Positions 31,910 to 41,307 of a DNA stretch of 64,000 nucleotides are shown here, in pieces. The notes beneath the pieces were generated by a model. The model saw only the letters and a program-made list of their open reading frames with translations, was not told where the DNA came from and ran no database searches. Each line of letters begins with the position of its first letter. Position 1 is the first letter of the stretch. This DNA comes from Phytohabitans sp037414955 (GTDB lineage Bacteria > Actinomycetota > Actinomycetes > Mycobacteriales > Micromonosporaceae): assembly GCA_037414955.1 (NCBI GenBank), contig JBBEWH010000012.1, positions 1 to 64,000 of the forward strand, read 5' to 3'. The position numbers and the translations under genes are program-made.

Positions 31910-32090
31910 TCAGGTGCCCCGCGACGCCTCAGGCGTGCCGGGCCGGGGCACCAGGACCACCACCGCGGTCTCGGACGACCGCCGCGCGGCGTAGCCATCC
32001 AGGTTCTTGTCGATCTCACGCCAGCGGGCCCACAGCTGCGACCGTTCCTCGCCTGTCGCAGCATGACCACGCACCGGCCGCGGCCCGTCG
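31910..32090 (-). pseudogene. C-terminal remnant of a deazaflavin-dependent nitroreductase
   Basis: The frame reads RGHAATGEERSQLWARWREI and DGYAARRSSETAVVVLVPRP before its stop. ATGEER-x2-LW...Y-x5-RR...VVVL-x-PR is the usual end of the Ddn/F420-dependent nitroreductase family. The N-terminal two thirds, including the F420 pocket, are missing upstream (to 32147). It is a dead fragment next to the chitinase gene. Confidence 0.55.
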
Positions 32091-32183
32091 CACGCGAAGC
32101 CGTACCTATCGACAGACATTGATGGATAGAGTCGCGTCAATTGCCCGATGTCCACCGCGCGGACGCCGGGGACGCTGTACACC

Positions 32184-35100
32184 ATGGCGACATTCCCGCA
32201 CCGTGTACAGGTACTTCGAAGATCTCTGGTCGTGGTGTTCGTCCTCGCCTTGCTGGCCGGGTCCGTGGCCGTCGGCCCGGCCCGTCCCGCCGTGGCGTCA
32301 ACGAGGATTCCGTCCACCGCGGCCGAGCGCGCCGCACTCGCCCGATGGTGGGCGCCGGTGCACTTCCAGGACGTCGACACCACCGGCGAGACCTCGCTCG
32401 GCGGCGAGTCCGACTACCTGACGTCGTACAACTTCGACGGCGACCTCGACGGCCGCAACAACTGGGAGAACACCAGTGAGCGCCCGCTGGCGGCCCACGT
32501 GTACTACTCGGTGGTCCAGACGCCGAGCTTCTCCTACCTGCTCTACGCGTTCTTCCACCCGCGTGACTGGGCGGACGGCGCGCTCGACGACTACGAGGAG
32601 GACACGACCGAGCACGAGAACGACGTCGAAGGCGTCCTGATCGTCGTGGCCAACGACGGCTTCGCGCACGGCGCGTTCAAGGCCGCCATCACCGTGTCGC
32701 ACAGCAACTTCCACTCCTGGGTGCCCGAAGGCAGCGACTTCTCCAGTAACACCGAGGACGTCGACGGCGCGATCGCGACGACGAGCAGCCCGCACGACGA
32801 CGGGCATCAGCGCCCGTGGACGGCCCAGCAGGCCGGCAGCCACGCCGCGTGGGCCATGGGTGCGACCCGGACGCCGTCGACCGACCTGGGAGACCAGTAC
32901 CGCAACGGCGACGGCATCCTCTACTACCCCGGCTCCACCGCCGAGGTGCCCGACGGGCCCGACGACCGGGACGTGCAGTACACGCTGACCGACATCGCCG
33001 CCTCGGGCGGCATGTGGGACAACCGCAACCTGACGACGTTGTTCGCCACGCCGGACAATTTCGCCGGCGACGACAGCGGCAACCCGTACGGCGCCGTCTG
33101 CGGCGAAGGCGGGGTGGCAGGATCGGAGGAAGGCGAGTGCCATACCGACTCCGCCAGCGCGCCGTGGGCCTTGGACGACGCCGACGACGGTCCGGGCAAG
33201 GGCTACCTCGCCACCAACCCGGCCGAGCTCGTCCACGACTACTTCAACTGGCCGGGCAAGCCCGACTCCGCCGAGCTCAACTACACCTGGAACGCGTACA
33301 ACGGGGTCACGCCGCCCGAGCCGGTTCGCAACGGCGGGGCGGGCGACCCGACCGAGACCCACGACGGGATCGACGACGGTGGCACCAAGCCGCCCACCGG
33401 CGCGCACCACACCTGCCGTCCGGACGGGATGACGCCGACCGCGGACGTGAACACGCCGTACTGCGACGTCTACGACTCGCAGGGCCGCGAGTGGCTCGGT
33501 CAGGGCCGGTCCCGGCGAGTGATCGGCTACTTCAACGGTGGCCGCACCGGCGCCGACGGCTCGCCGTACTACCTGGTCAAGAACATCCCGTGGTCCAAGG
33601 TGACACACATCAACTACGCCTTCGCCCACATCGACGAGGACAACGAGATCTCCGTGGGGCCCGTCCATCCGGACAACCCGTCCATCGGGATGACCTGGCC
33701 CGACAAACCCGGCGCGGAAATGGATCCCGACCTGCCGTACCGGGGGCACTTCAACCTGCTGAACAAGTACAAGAAGCTGCACCCGCGGGTGAAGACGCTG
33801 ATCTCGGTCGGCGGCTGGGCCGAGTCCCGCGGCTTCTACACGATGACCACCAACGCCGACGGCACGGTCAACGAGGACGGAATCAGGACCTTCGCCAAGT
33901 CCGTGGTGGACTTCCTGCGCGACTACGACTTCGACGGGGTGGACATCGACTACGAGTATCCGACGATGCTGGACGAGACCGGAAACCCGGACGACTGGGA
34001 CACGGCGCGGTCCCGGCGACCGAAACTGCCGGAAAGCTACACGGCGCTGATGAAGACGCTGCGGGAGAAGCTGGACCAGGCCGCCGCCGAGGACGACAAG
34101 TACTACCTGTTGACCTCCGCGTCGTCGGCGTCGGGCTATCTGGTCCGCGGCATGGCGAACCAGCAGGCGCTGCGATACCAGGACTTCACCAACCTGATGT
34201 CGTACGACTTCCACGGCACCTGGAACGACGTGGTCGGACCCAACGCCCCGCTCTACGACGACGGCAAGGACGGGGAGCTGGGCGACCTCTACAACACCCC
34301 GGAGTACGACGGCATCGGCTACTTCAACACCGACTGGGCGTTCCACTACCTGCGCGGCGCGATGCAGGCGGGCCGGATCAACATCGGTATCCCCTACTAC
34401 ACCCGGGGCTGGCGGGGCGTCACCGGTGGCGAGTCGGGCATGTGGGGGACGTCGAAGGGGACCGACTGCCCACCCGGCACCGGCATCGTGCGGCCGTGCG
34501 GCAACGGCGCCGTCGGCATCGACAACATCTGGCACGACAAGACCGCCGAGGGCGACGAGCTGGGCGCCGGCGTCAGCCCCATGTGGCACGCCAAGAACCT
34601 GGAGCGCAACGTCATGCCCAGGTACGCGGAGAACGTGGGCCTGACCCCGGACGACGACCCATCCGACGAGATCAAGGGGGAGTACGTCCGGCACTGGGAC
34701 GACACCACGAAGACCTCCTGGCTGTGGAACGACAGCAAGGACGTCTTCCTGTCCACGTTCGACACCGAGGGCATCGACGCGGTCGCCAACTACGTGATCG
34801 ACAAGGGTGCCGGTGGCGTGATGATGTGGGAACTGGCCGGCGACTACCACTGCCCGGCGACCGTGACCGGCCAGGACCCCTGCCGCATGGGCTACACGAT
34901 GACCACCAGGCTGCACGAGCGGCTGGCCGGCGTGGGCCCGTACGGCGCCAGCCGCAACACCGGCAGCGGCGTGACGATGCCGGCGGCGGCGATCAACGTC
35001 ACGGTCGACCTGGTGGAGTACGGCTCCACCGCCACCGACCTGTGGCCGATGCAGCCCACGCTCCGGATCACCAACAACACGGGCGTCACCATCGGTGGTG

Positions 35101-35624
35101 GCAAGGACGTCGCGCTCCGCTTCGACCTGCCCACCGCCACGCCGCCCCTGGTCAAGGACGGCAACTGGCAAACGTGGGAACAGGGCGGCAAGTGGCAGGT
35201 GGAGGCGGGGCACACCGGCCCCAACGCCGGCGGCGGGTTGCGCGGCGACTTCCACCGGGTCGGCGTCAAACTGGACTACTGCCAGATCATCCCGGCGGGC
35301 AAGAGCCTGGACATCCCGATCATCTATTACCTGCCGGCCACCGGACCGGTGAACACCACGCTCACGATGGGCATCCAGCGGTTCGCGCTCGTCTCGGAGC
35401 ACAACCGGGGGTCGTCGCGGACGGAACCACCGGTGGGCGGCTGCCCGGCCCCCGCATGGGACCGGAGCAAGGTCTACAACCCGGCGACCCAGCCGATCGA
35501 ACAGACCACCGTGAAGTACGGCGGCAAGGTCTGGCAAGCCAAATGGTGGACCCAGGGCAACACTCCGGGCACCGGCCCGGATGCCGACCACGAGCCGTGG
35601 AAGCTGATCGGTCCGGCGAGCTGA
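32184..35624 (+). CDS. Very large secreted GH18 chitinase with N-terminal extra domain and CBM5/12
   Basis: About 1146 residues. Signal peptide (VVVFVLALLAGSVAVGPARP, cleavage after AVA). Residues ~45-370 form a domain with SDYLTSYNFDGDLDGRNNW and FFHPRDWADG, resembling a Vps62/NPP1-like fold I cannot name firmly. Residues ~440-885 are a GH18 barrel with the catalytic signature DGVDIDYEYP (Asp584, Asp587, Asp589, acid Glu591), SVGGWAES and MMWELAGDYHC. A beta-sandwich (~935-1080) and a C-terminal chitin-binding CBM5/12 (residues ~1089-1146, WDRSKVYNPA... KWWTQGNTPG) follow. It should cut chitin outside the cell. An in-frame ATG at 32148 is an alternative start; no ribosome site decides. Confidence 0.9.
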   Translation: MATFPHRVQVLRRSLVVVFVLALLAGSVAVGPARPAVASTRIPSTAAERAALARWWAPVHFQDVDTTGETSLGGESDYLTSYNFDGDLDGRNNWENTSERPLAAHVYYSVVQTPSFSYLLYAFFHPRDWADGALDDYEEDTTEHENDVEGVLIVVANDGFAHGAFKAAITVSHSNFHSWVPEGSDFSSNTEDVDGAIATTSSPHDDGHQRPWTAQQAGSHAAWAMGATRTPSTDLGDQYRNGDGILYYPGSTAEVPDGPDDRDVQYTLTDIAASGGMWDNRNLTTLFATPDNFAGDDSGNPYGAVCGEGGVAGSEEGECHTDSASAPWALDDADDGPGKGYLATNPAELVHDYFNWPGKPDSAELNYTWNAYNGVTPPEPVRNGGAGDPTETHDGIDDGGTKPPTGAHHTCRPDGMTPTADVNTPYCDVYDSQGREWLGQGRSRRVIGYFNGGRTGADGSPYYLVKNIPWSKVTHINYAFAHIDEDNEISVGPVHPDNPSIGMTWPDKPGAEMDPDLPYRGHFNLLNKYKKLHPRVKTLISVGGWAESRGFYTMTTNADGTVNEDGIRTFAKSVVDFLRDYDFDGVDIDYEYPTMLDETGNPDDWDTARSRRPKLPESYTALMKTLREKLDQAAAEDDKYYLLTSASSASGYLVRGMANQQALRYQDFTNLMSYDFHGTWNDVVGPNAPLYDDGKDGELGDLYNTPEYDGIGYFNTDWAFHYLRGAMQAGRINIGIPYYTRGWRGVTGGESGMWGTSKGTDCPPGTGIVRPCGNGAVGIDNIWHDKTAEGDELGAGVSPMWHAKNLERNVMPRYAENVGLTPDDDPSDEIKGEYVRHWDDTTKTSWLWNDSKDVFLSTFDTEGIDAVANYVIDKGAGGVMMWELAGDYHCPATVTGQDPCRMGYTMTTRLHERLAGVGPYGASRNTGSGVTMPAAAINVTVDLVEYGSTATDLWPMQPTLRITNNTGVTIGGGKDVALRFDLPTATPPLVKDGNWQTWEQGGKWQVEAGHTGPNAGGGLRGDFHRVGVKLDYCQIIPAGKSLDIPIIYYLPATGPVNTTLTMGIQRFALVSEHNRGSSRTEPPVGGCPAPAWDRSKVYNPATQPIEQTTVKYGGKVWQAKWWTQGNTPGTGPDADHEPWKLIGPAS

Positions 35625-35763
35625 CCCACCCGAGGAACGCGGGCACCTGGGTGACTTGCGTTGATCGGAGTCATCCGCCAATCCAGACACTGTCCATCTA
35701 TGTTTCCGCGTGTGACGATCTGTGCTCGGTACGTGTTGGTGAGTGATCTGACGGGGGACCCTC

Positions 35764-38700
35764 ATGAACAGCCGACTCCGCCGTGGCCTTGGTGTCTTCG
35801 CGGCCGCGCTGCTGGCCGCGTCGTCGTTGGAGCCGGCGCCGGCCAGCGCTGGATCCGCCGCTGGCGCACCGGGCGGCGAGGGGACCACCAAGCAGCCGGC
35901 CAGGACCGTCACGCTGATCACGGGTGACCGGGTGGGCGTGGCCGCCGACGGCGAGTTCGTCGAGGTCACGCCCGCCGCCGGTCGGCAGCGTGGCGCGGTG
36001 CGCTTCTCGGTCCAGCGCCAGCGCGGGCACCTGATCGTCGTGCCCAGCGACGCGGCGCGCCTGGTCGCCGCGGGCCGCGTGGATCTCCGGTTGTTCGACG
36101 TCACCACGCTCGTCGACTTCGGCTACGACGACGCCGCCAGCGGTGAGATCCCGCTCCTGATCGGTGGCGTGGGCGGTGCGGCGAGCCTGCGCAGCGCGGA
36201 TCTGACGAGCGCCGGCGCCGCGGTGACCCGCGCGCTCACCAGCATCCGCGGGTTCGCGGCCCGCACACCGAAGCGCGATGCGACGCGCTTCTGGACCGCG
36301 ACGACGGCCACCGGTAGCGACGTGGGCACGCTGTGGCTCGACGGGCTGAGCCGGGTCAGCCTCGACCAGAGCGTCCCGCAGATCGGGGCGCCCACGGCCT
36401 GGTCCGCGGGGTACGACGGCACCGGCGTGACCGTGGCGGTGCTCGACACCGGCATCGACACGACGCACCCCGACCTGGCCGGTCAGGTCGCCGCCGCGGC
36501 CGACTTCACCGGCGAGTCCAACACCACCACCGACCCGAACGGGCACGGCACCCACGTGGCGTCCACGATCGCCGGCACCGGTGCGGCGTCCGGCGGCCAG
36601 TACCGTGGCGCCGCGCCCGGCGCGAAGCTGCTCAACGGCCGGGTCTGCCGGGCCGACGGCCGCTGCCCCGATTCGGCCATCGTGGCGGGGTTGGAGTGGG
36701 CCGCCGCCACCCAACACGCCGACGTGGTCAACCTGAGCGTGGGTGGGCCGGACACCGAGGCCATCGACCCCAAGGAGGCCGCGGTCAACCAGCTCACCGC
36801 CGACCACGGCACGCTCTTCGTGATAGCGGCGGGCAACCGCGGTGAGCAAGGACCGGAGACAGTGGACTCGCCGGGCAGCGCCGACGCGGCGCTCACCGTC
36901 GGCGCGGTGACCAAACAGGACGCGCTGGCCCCGTTCTCCGGCCTGGGCCCGCGGATCGGCGACGCGGCGCTGAAGCCGGACCTGACCGGGCCCGGCGTGG
37001 ACATCAACGCCGCTTTCTCCAGCCAGGCCGGCGGCAGCGCGGCGCAGCGCTACCTCCGGCTGAACGGCACCTCCATGGCCACCCCGCACGTGGCCGGCGC
37101 CGCCGCCGTCCTGGCCCAGCGGCGTCCAACGTGGACACCCAGTGAGCTCAGGGCCGCCCTGATGGCATCGGCGCGACCGGCGGCCGGCGTCAGCGGGTAC
37201 GCCCAGGGCGCCGGGCGGGTGGACGTGGCCCGGGCGATCAACACGACGCTCACCGCGTCGCCGCCGAGCGTCAGCCTGGGGCGCCCGCTCTGGCCGCACA
37301 CCGACGACACCCCGGTGACCCGCACGGTGAGCTACCGCAACGCCGGCACCGCGCCGGTCACCCTGACGCTCTCCCTCGCGGTCACCGACCCCACCGGTGC
37401 GCCGGCGCCCGCCGGCATGTTCAGCCTCGGCGCGGCCTCGGTCAGCGTGCCGGCCGGCGGTCAGGCGGGCGTGCAGGTGACCGCGGACACCCGGGTGGCC
37501 GGCCCGGACGGCCACTACACCGGCCGGATCACCGCGACGGCCGGCGGCGTTGCGGTCGCCACCACGCCGATCGCCGTCGACCGCGAGGGCGAGAGCTACA
37601 ACCTCACGCTGCGCCACCTGGATCGGCAGGGCCAGCTCGCCACCGAATACACCACGCTCCTGTACGGGCTCGACCAGCCGCGCACCTGGCGCCGGTTCGA
37701 CCCGGACGGGACGCTGACCATCCGGGTACCGCGCGGGCGTTACCACTTCGACTCGCTCGTCACCACGGGTGCCGGCGTCGAGTACACCATGCTGGTCCGG
37801 CCGCTGATCGAGGTGACCGCGGACACCACTGTGGACGTCGACGCGCGGTTGGCCGCGCCGGTGACCGTCAGCGTGCCGCGCCCGACCGCCCGGCTGCGGC
37901 ACGGGCTGATGGGCTACATGATCCGGTCCGCCAGCCTGTCCTTCTCCGGGTGGGAGCTGCGTTCGCTGACCGGGCTCTCCTCCGGGCACCTGGGCCCGGT
38001 GGTGACGGCCAACGACATGGCCTCCCAGACGGTGACCACCTGGGGCGAGCCCGGCCCGGCCAACGACTTCCTGAACAGCCCGTACGCCTACCACCTGGGC
38101 TGGATCGACGACGGCCGGTTCCCGACCGGCGTCACCCGGCACGTGGCCGACAGCCAGCTCGCCGCCTACCAGACCCGCTACGCGGCGCAGACCGCGACGC
38201 AGCGGTACGGCTGGCAGCACGCGCACACCGCGCCGCTGGTCAACCGGCTCGGCTGGATCTCCATCACGGACCGGATGCCGTTCGCCCTGCCCGCGACCCG
38301 CACCGAGTACTACACGACCGAAAACCTCCTGTGGAGCCGCGCCTACGCCGAGACGCCCACGCCGACCTTCCCGGCCGGCGGCCCGGACACCGGGCTGGAG
38401 ACCGCCGCGACGGCGCTGTCGCCCGGCTCGTACACCGACCGGTGGAACGCCGGGCCGTTCGTGCCGGGGCTGCTGGGTCCGACCGGTCCGGGCCGGTGGG
38501 CGAGCCGGTCCGGCGACGTGATCAACCTGGAGCTGCCGCCGTACGGCGACCAGTCCGGTCACGCCGGGGCGTCGGCCACGACGACCGCGCGGGTCGCCCT
38601 GTTCCGCGGCGGGACCCTGGTGGGCGAGAGCGACAGCCCCGGCTTCGCCACGTTCACCGTGCCGGCGGCGGCCGCCAGCTACCGGCTGACCCTCGACACC

Positions 38701-39582
38701 ACGCGCGGCACCGTCTCCGACTTCGCCACCCGCACCAGCGTGGCGTGGACGTTCCAGTCACAGTCCACACCCGACTGGCCGCCCACCCGGCTGCCGCTCA
38801 TGGTCACCCGGTTCCAGCCGAACCTCGATGACCGCAACCGGGCGCCGTCCGGCACCGCGTACAGTTTCCCGGTCGTGATCGACCGCCAGCCGGGGGTGAC
38901 CGCGCCGGCGTTGCAGAGCCTCGCGGTCAGCGTGTCCTATGACGACGGTGCCACCTGGCAGCCGGCCACGGTGTCCGGCTCCGGCGACGCCCGCACGGTG
39001 ACCGTGACCCACCCGGCCGGCGACGGCTTCGTCTCGCTGCGGTCGCAGGCGCAGGACGCGGGCGGCAACACGGTGGACCAGACCGTCATCCGCGCGTACC
39101 GGCTGGGCGGCACGACCCCGCCGCCACCGCCGGTCTCGCTCAAGGCGCAGTACCAGGTGGGCAGCGCCGCCGCGACCACCAACCAGGTCGGCAACCAGCT
39201 CCGGGTGGTCAACACCGGCACCAACCCGGTCGCGCTGGCCGACGTCAAGGTCCGGTACTGGTACACCGCCGATGGCACGCAGCCGCAGCAGTACCAGTGC
39301 GACTTCGCCGCCGTCGGCTGCGCCGCCGTGACCGGATCGTTCACCACCCTGGGCGCGGCCCGGCCGGGCGCCGACACCTACCTGGAGCTGTCCTTCGCCT
39401 CCGGCACGCTGAACGGCGGCGCGAACACCGGCGCCATCCAGAGCCGGTGGCACAAGTCCGACTGGACGAACTACACGCAGACCAACGACCACTCGTTCGA
39501 CCCGACGAAGACCGCCTTCGCCGACTGGAGCCGGGTCACCGTGCACTACCAGGGCCAGCTCGTCTGGGGCAGCGAACCCTGA
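35764..39582 (+). CDS. Very large secreted subtilase (S8) with C-terminal CBM3-like domain
   Basis: 1272 residues. A signal peptide is followed by a propeptide-like region. The S8 domain (residues ~210-490) has the complete triad: Asp228 in VLDTGID, His261 in NGHGTHVAS and Ser437 in GTSMATPHVAG. A long series of beta-rich segments follows (~500-1110), then a proline linker (GGTTPPPPPVS) and a last ~145 residues that match a family 3 carbohydrate-binding module (LKAQYQVGSAAATTNQVGNQ, KVRYWYTADG, AIQSRWHKSDWTNYTQTNDH, VTVHYQGQLVWG). A protease anchored to cellulose or chitin is unusual. The gene follows the chitinase by 139 bases and may be expressed with it. Confidence 0.9.
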   Translation: MNSRLRRGLGVFAAALLAASSLEPAPASAGSAAGAPGGEGTTKQPARTVTLITGDRVGVAADGEFVEVTPAAGRQRGAVRFSVQRQRGHLIVVPSDAARLVAAGRVDLRLFDVTTLVDFGYDDAASGEIPLLIGGVGGAASLRSADLTSAGAAVTRALTSIRGFAARTPKRDATRFWTATTATGSDVGTLWLDGLSRVSLDQSVPQIGAPTAWSAGYDGTGVTVAVLDTGIDTTHPDLAGQVAAAADFTGESNTTTDPNGHGTHVASTIAGTGAASGGQYRGAAPGAKLLNGRVCRADGRCPDSAIVAGLEWAAATQHADVVNLSVGGPDTEAIDPKEAAVNQLTADHGTLFVIAAGNRGEQGPETVDSPGSADAALTVGAVTKQDALAPFSGLGPRIGDAALKPDLTGPGVDINAAFSSQAGGSAAQRYLRLNGTSMATPHVAGAAAVLAQRRPTWTPSELRAALMASARPAAGVSGYAQGAGRVDVARAINTTLTASPPSVSLGRPLWPHTDDTPVTRTVSYRNAGTAPVTLTLSLAVTDPTGAPAPAGMFSLGAASVSVPAGGQAGVQVTADTRVAGPDGHYTGRITATAGGVAVATTPIAVDREGESYNLTLRHLDRQGQLATEYTTLLYGLDQPRTWRRFDPDGTLTIRVPRGRYHFDSLVTTGAGVEYTMLVRPLIEVTADTTVDVDARLAAPVTVSVPRPTARLRHGLMGYMIRSASLSFSGWELRSLTGLSSGHLGPVVTANDMASQTVTTWGEPGPANDFLNSPYAYHLGWIDDGRFPTGVTRHVADSQLAAYQTRYAAQTATQRYGWQHAHTAPLVNRLGWISITDRMPFALPATRTEYYTTENLLWSRAYAETPTPTFPAGGPDTGLETAATALSPGSYTDRWNAGPFVPGLLGPTGPGRWASRSGDVINLELPPYGDQSGHAGASATTTARVALFRGGTLVGESDSPGFATFTVPAAAASYRLTLDTTRGTVSDFATRTSVAWTFQSQSTPDWPPTRLPLMVTRFQPNLDDRNRAPSGTAYSFPVVIDRQPGVTAPALQSLAVSVSYDDGATWQPATVSGSGDARTVTVTHPAGDGFVSLRSQAQDAGGNTVDQTVIRAYRLGGTTPPPPPVSLKAQYQVGSAAATTNQVGNQLRVVNTGTNPVALADVKVRYWYTADGTQPQQYQCDFAAVGCAAVTGSFTTLGAARPGADTYLELSFASGTLNGGANTGAIQSRWHKSDWTNYTQTNDHSFDPTKTAFADWSRVTVHYQGQLVWGSEP

Positions 39583-39611
39583 CCGGCAGCGTCGATGAGA
39601 ACGCCGCTGGG

Positions 39612-39642
39612 TTGACGTTGACGCTGCGTCAACTTCTAGCAT
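39612..39642 (+). promoter_or_regulatory. MerR-type promoter of the DUF2268/TipAL pair
   Basis: TTGACG (39612-39617), a 19-bp spacer and TAGCAT (39637-39642). Inside lies the perfect 17-bp dyad GTTGACGC-T-GCGTCAAC (39617-39633). The 19-bp spacing and centred dyad are diagnostic of MerR-activated promoters. The ATG at 39650 is seven bases after the -10. Confidence 0.82.
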
Positions 39643-39649
39643 CGGGGCC

Positions 39650-40534
39650 ATGTCGATCACCGTTCTTGACACCTACTCCGCCATGAGGCGGATCCTGCTG
39701 GCCCCGGTGGCGGAGCGCGGTGACCTGCTGCGTTCGATGCTGGAGGCCAACAGGGGCATGTACCGCTACAACCCAGGCGAGGTCGATCTGGTGGCCATGC
39801 ACCTCCAATCGTCCGGGTTCCCCATCGACCGCGACGAGGCGCGTTGTCTCGACGCCCTCGAAACCCTGGCGGCGGCCGGGGCCTGGGAGCGGATGCAACG
39901 CGCCTTGGACGACGCGCTCGCCGTACTGCGGGAGGCGAAGCCGGGGCTGGAGGCCCCGGACATCACCGTGCTGTTCGTCCTCGGCGATCCGGGTGACGAG
40001 CACTTCATGGGTCCCTGCAAAGGACTGACCGGGTTCGGCGGCATCTCCGGCCACATCGCCATCACGTTCTGGCCCTTCCCCGAGAACGTGGCGCGGCTGG
40101 AGGCCACCGCCGTGCACGAACTCAACCACAACCTGCGTTACAGCCCGGGCGGGGTCGTGTGGGACCCGATGACCGTCACGGTCGGCGAGCACATCGTCGG
40201 CGAGGGCCTGGCCGACGCCTTCGCCCGACAGCTCTACGGCGACGAGCTCGGCCCCGCCCGCATCGGTGTGCCGCACCTGCACGACGACGAAGTCTTCGCC
40301 AAGGTGCTCACCGGGCTCGACGTGACAGGCATGCGGAACTTCACCGCCTGGGTGCACGGCGACCCCAGCGCCGAGCGCTTCGGCCTCACCCCGGTGGGAC
40401 TGCCGATGGGCGCCGGATACGCCGCCGGCAACCGGCTGGTGGACACCTACCTGGCGGCGACCGGGCAGACGGCGGCGCAGGCCCTGCACGCCGACAGCGG
40501 GGAGATCATCGCAGCCACGGTCCGCCGCGGGTAA
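39650..40534 (+). CDS. DUF2268 putative zinc-dependent protease
   Basis: 294 residues, no signal peptide. The motif VHELNHNLR contains HExxH, here H-E-L-N-H, as expected for a zinc metallopeptidase. A Glu/Asp-rich helix (GEHIVGEGLADAFARQLYG) supplies the likely third ligand. DUF2268 proteins are considered Zn proteases of unknown target. The transcript should start at or next to the ATG. The regulator gene begins 10 bases after its stop, so the two are one operon under the MerR-type promoter. Confidence 0.85.
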   Translation: MSITVLDTYSAMRRILLAPVAERGDLLRSMLEANRGMYRYNPGEVDLVAMHLQSSGFPIDRDEARCLDALETLAAAGAWERMQRALDDALAVLREAKPGLEAPDITVLFVLGDPGDEHFMGPCKGLTGFGGISGHIAITFWPFPENVARLEATAVHELNHNLRYSPGGVVWDPMTVTVGEHIVGEGLADAFARQLYGDELGPARIGVPHLHDDEVFAKVLTGLDVTGMRNFTAWVHGDPSAERFGLTPVGLPMGAGYAAGNRLVDTYLAATGQTAAQALHADSGEIIAATVRRG

Positions 40535-40544
40535 CACTGGCACG

Positions 40545-41303
40545 ATGGAGTGGACGATCCAGGAACTCGCGACGAGGGCCGGCATCAGCAGCCGCACCCT
40601 GCGTCACTACGACCGCGTCGGGCTCCTGGCCCCGTCCCGGGTGGGCGCGAACGGGTACCGCTACTACGATCCGGGCGCGGTCGCCCGGCTCCAGCGGATC
40701 CTGCTCATGCGCCAGCTCGGCATGGGCTTGCCGGCCATCGCCAAGGTCCTGGCCGACGAGGTGGACACGTGCGACGGGCTCCGCGCCCACATCGCCGCGC
40801 TGGAGGAGGAACGGGACCGCATCGAACGGCAGATCCGCTCTGTGCGTCACACGCTCGAGGCCCTGCAGGCGGGGGCGGAGCCGCGGATGGACATGATGTT
40901 GATGGGGTTCAACGACCGCTACAAGGACGAGGTGATCTCACGCTGGGGCGAGCGCGCGTTCCAAGTGAGCAACGACTGGTGGCACGGCAAGACGCTTGAC
41001 CAGCAGCTGGCCTGGAAGCGGGCCGCCGAGGATCTCGTCGCCGCCTGGGTCGCCGCGGCGAGGGCCGGAGTCTCTCCCACCTCGGCGCGGGCCCAGACGC
41101 TGGCCGCCCGGCACGTCCGGTGGCTGAGCGAGATCCCCGGTACGCCCACCGCGGACGGCGATCGGGAACGCTCGATCGCGATGGTGAAGGGCGTGGCGGA
41201 CATGTACGTCGACGACCCCCGCTACGCCGGCATGTACGACGACGCCGCGGGGGCGGCGTTCGTCCGCGACGCACTGCACGCGTACGCGCGAACCCAGATG
41301 TAA
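40545..41303 (+). CDS. MerR family regulator with TipAS-type ligand domain
   Basis: 252 residues. MerR HTH (MEWTIQELATRAGISSRTLR, YDRVGLLAPS), a coiled-coil dimer helix (residues ~80-115), and a C-terminal helical domain (DMMLMGFNDRYKDEVISRWG, SNDWWHGKTL) like the TipA drug-recognition domain of Streptomyces, which traps thiopeptide antibiotics. It is expected to activate the promoter at 39612-39642 upon ligand binding, thus raising the DUF2268 protein. The ligand is unknown. Confidence 0.88.
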   Translation: MEWTIQELATRAGISSRTLRHYDRVGLLAPSRVGANGYRYYDPGAVARLQRILLMRQLGMGLPAIAKVLADEVDTCDGLRAHIAALEEERDRIERQIRSVRHTLEALQAGAEPRMDMMLMGFNDRYKDEVISRWGERAFQVSNDWWHGKTLDQQLAWKRAAEDLVAAWVAAARAGVSPTSARAQTLAARHVRWLSEIPGTPTADGDRERSIAMVKGVADMYVDDPRYAGMYDDAAGAAFVRDALHAYARTQM

Positions 41304-41307
41304 GCGG

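Noticed and set aside
32298..36107. A 1269-codon minus-strand open frame opposite the chitinase and protease genes
   Set aside because: It is Val/Gly/Arg/His-rich, has no domain-like content and is antisense to two well-supported genes. Such frames arise from third-position GC bias.
35698..38562. A 954-codon minus-strand open frame opposite the subtilase
   Set aside because: It is low complexity and antisense to the S8 domain whose catalytic triad is intact on the plus strand.
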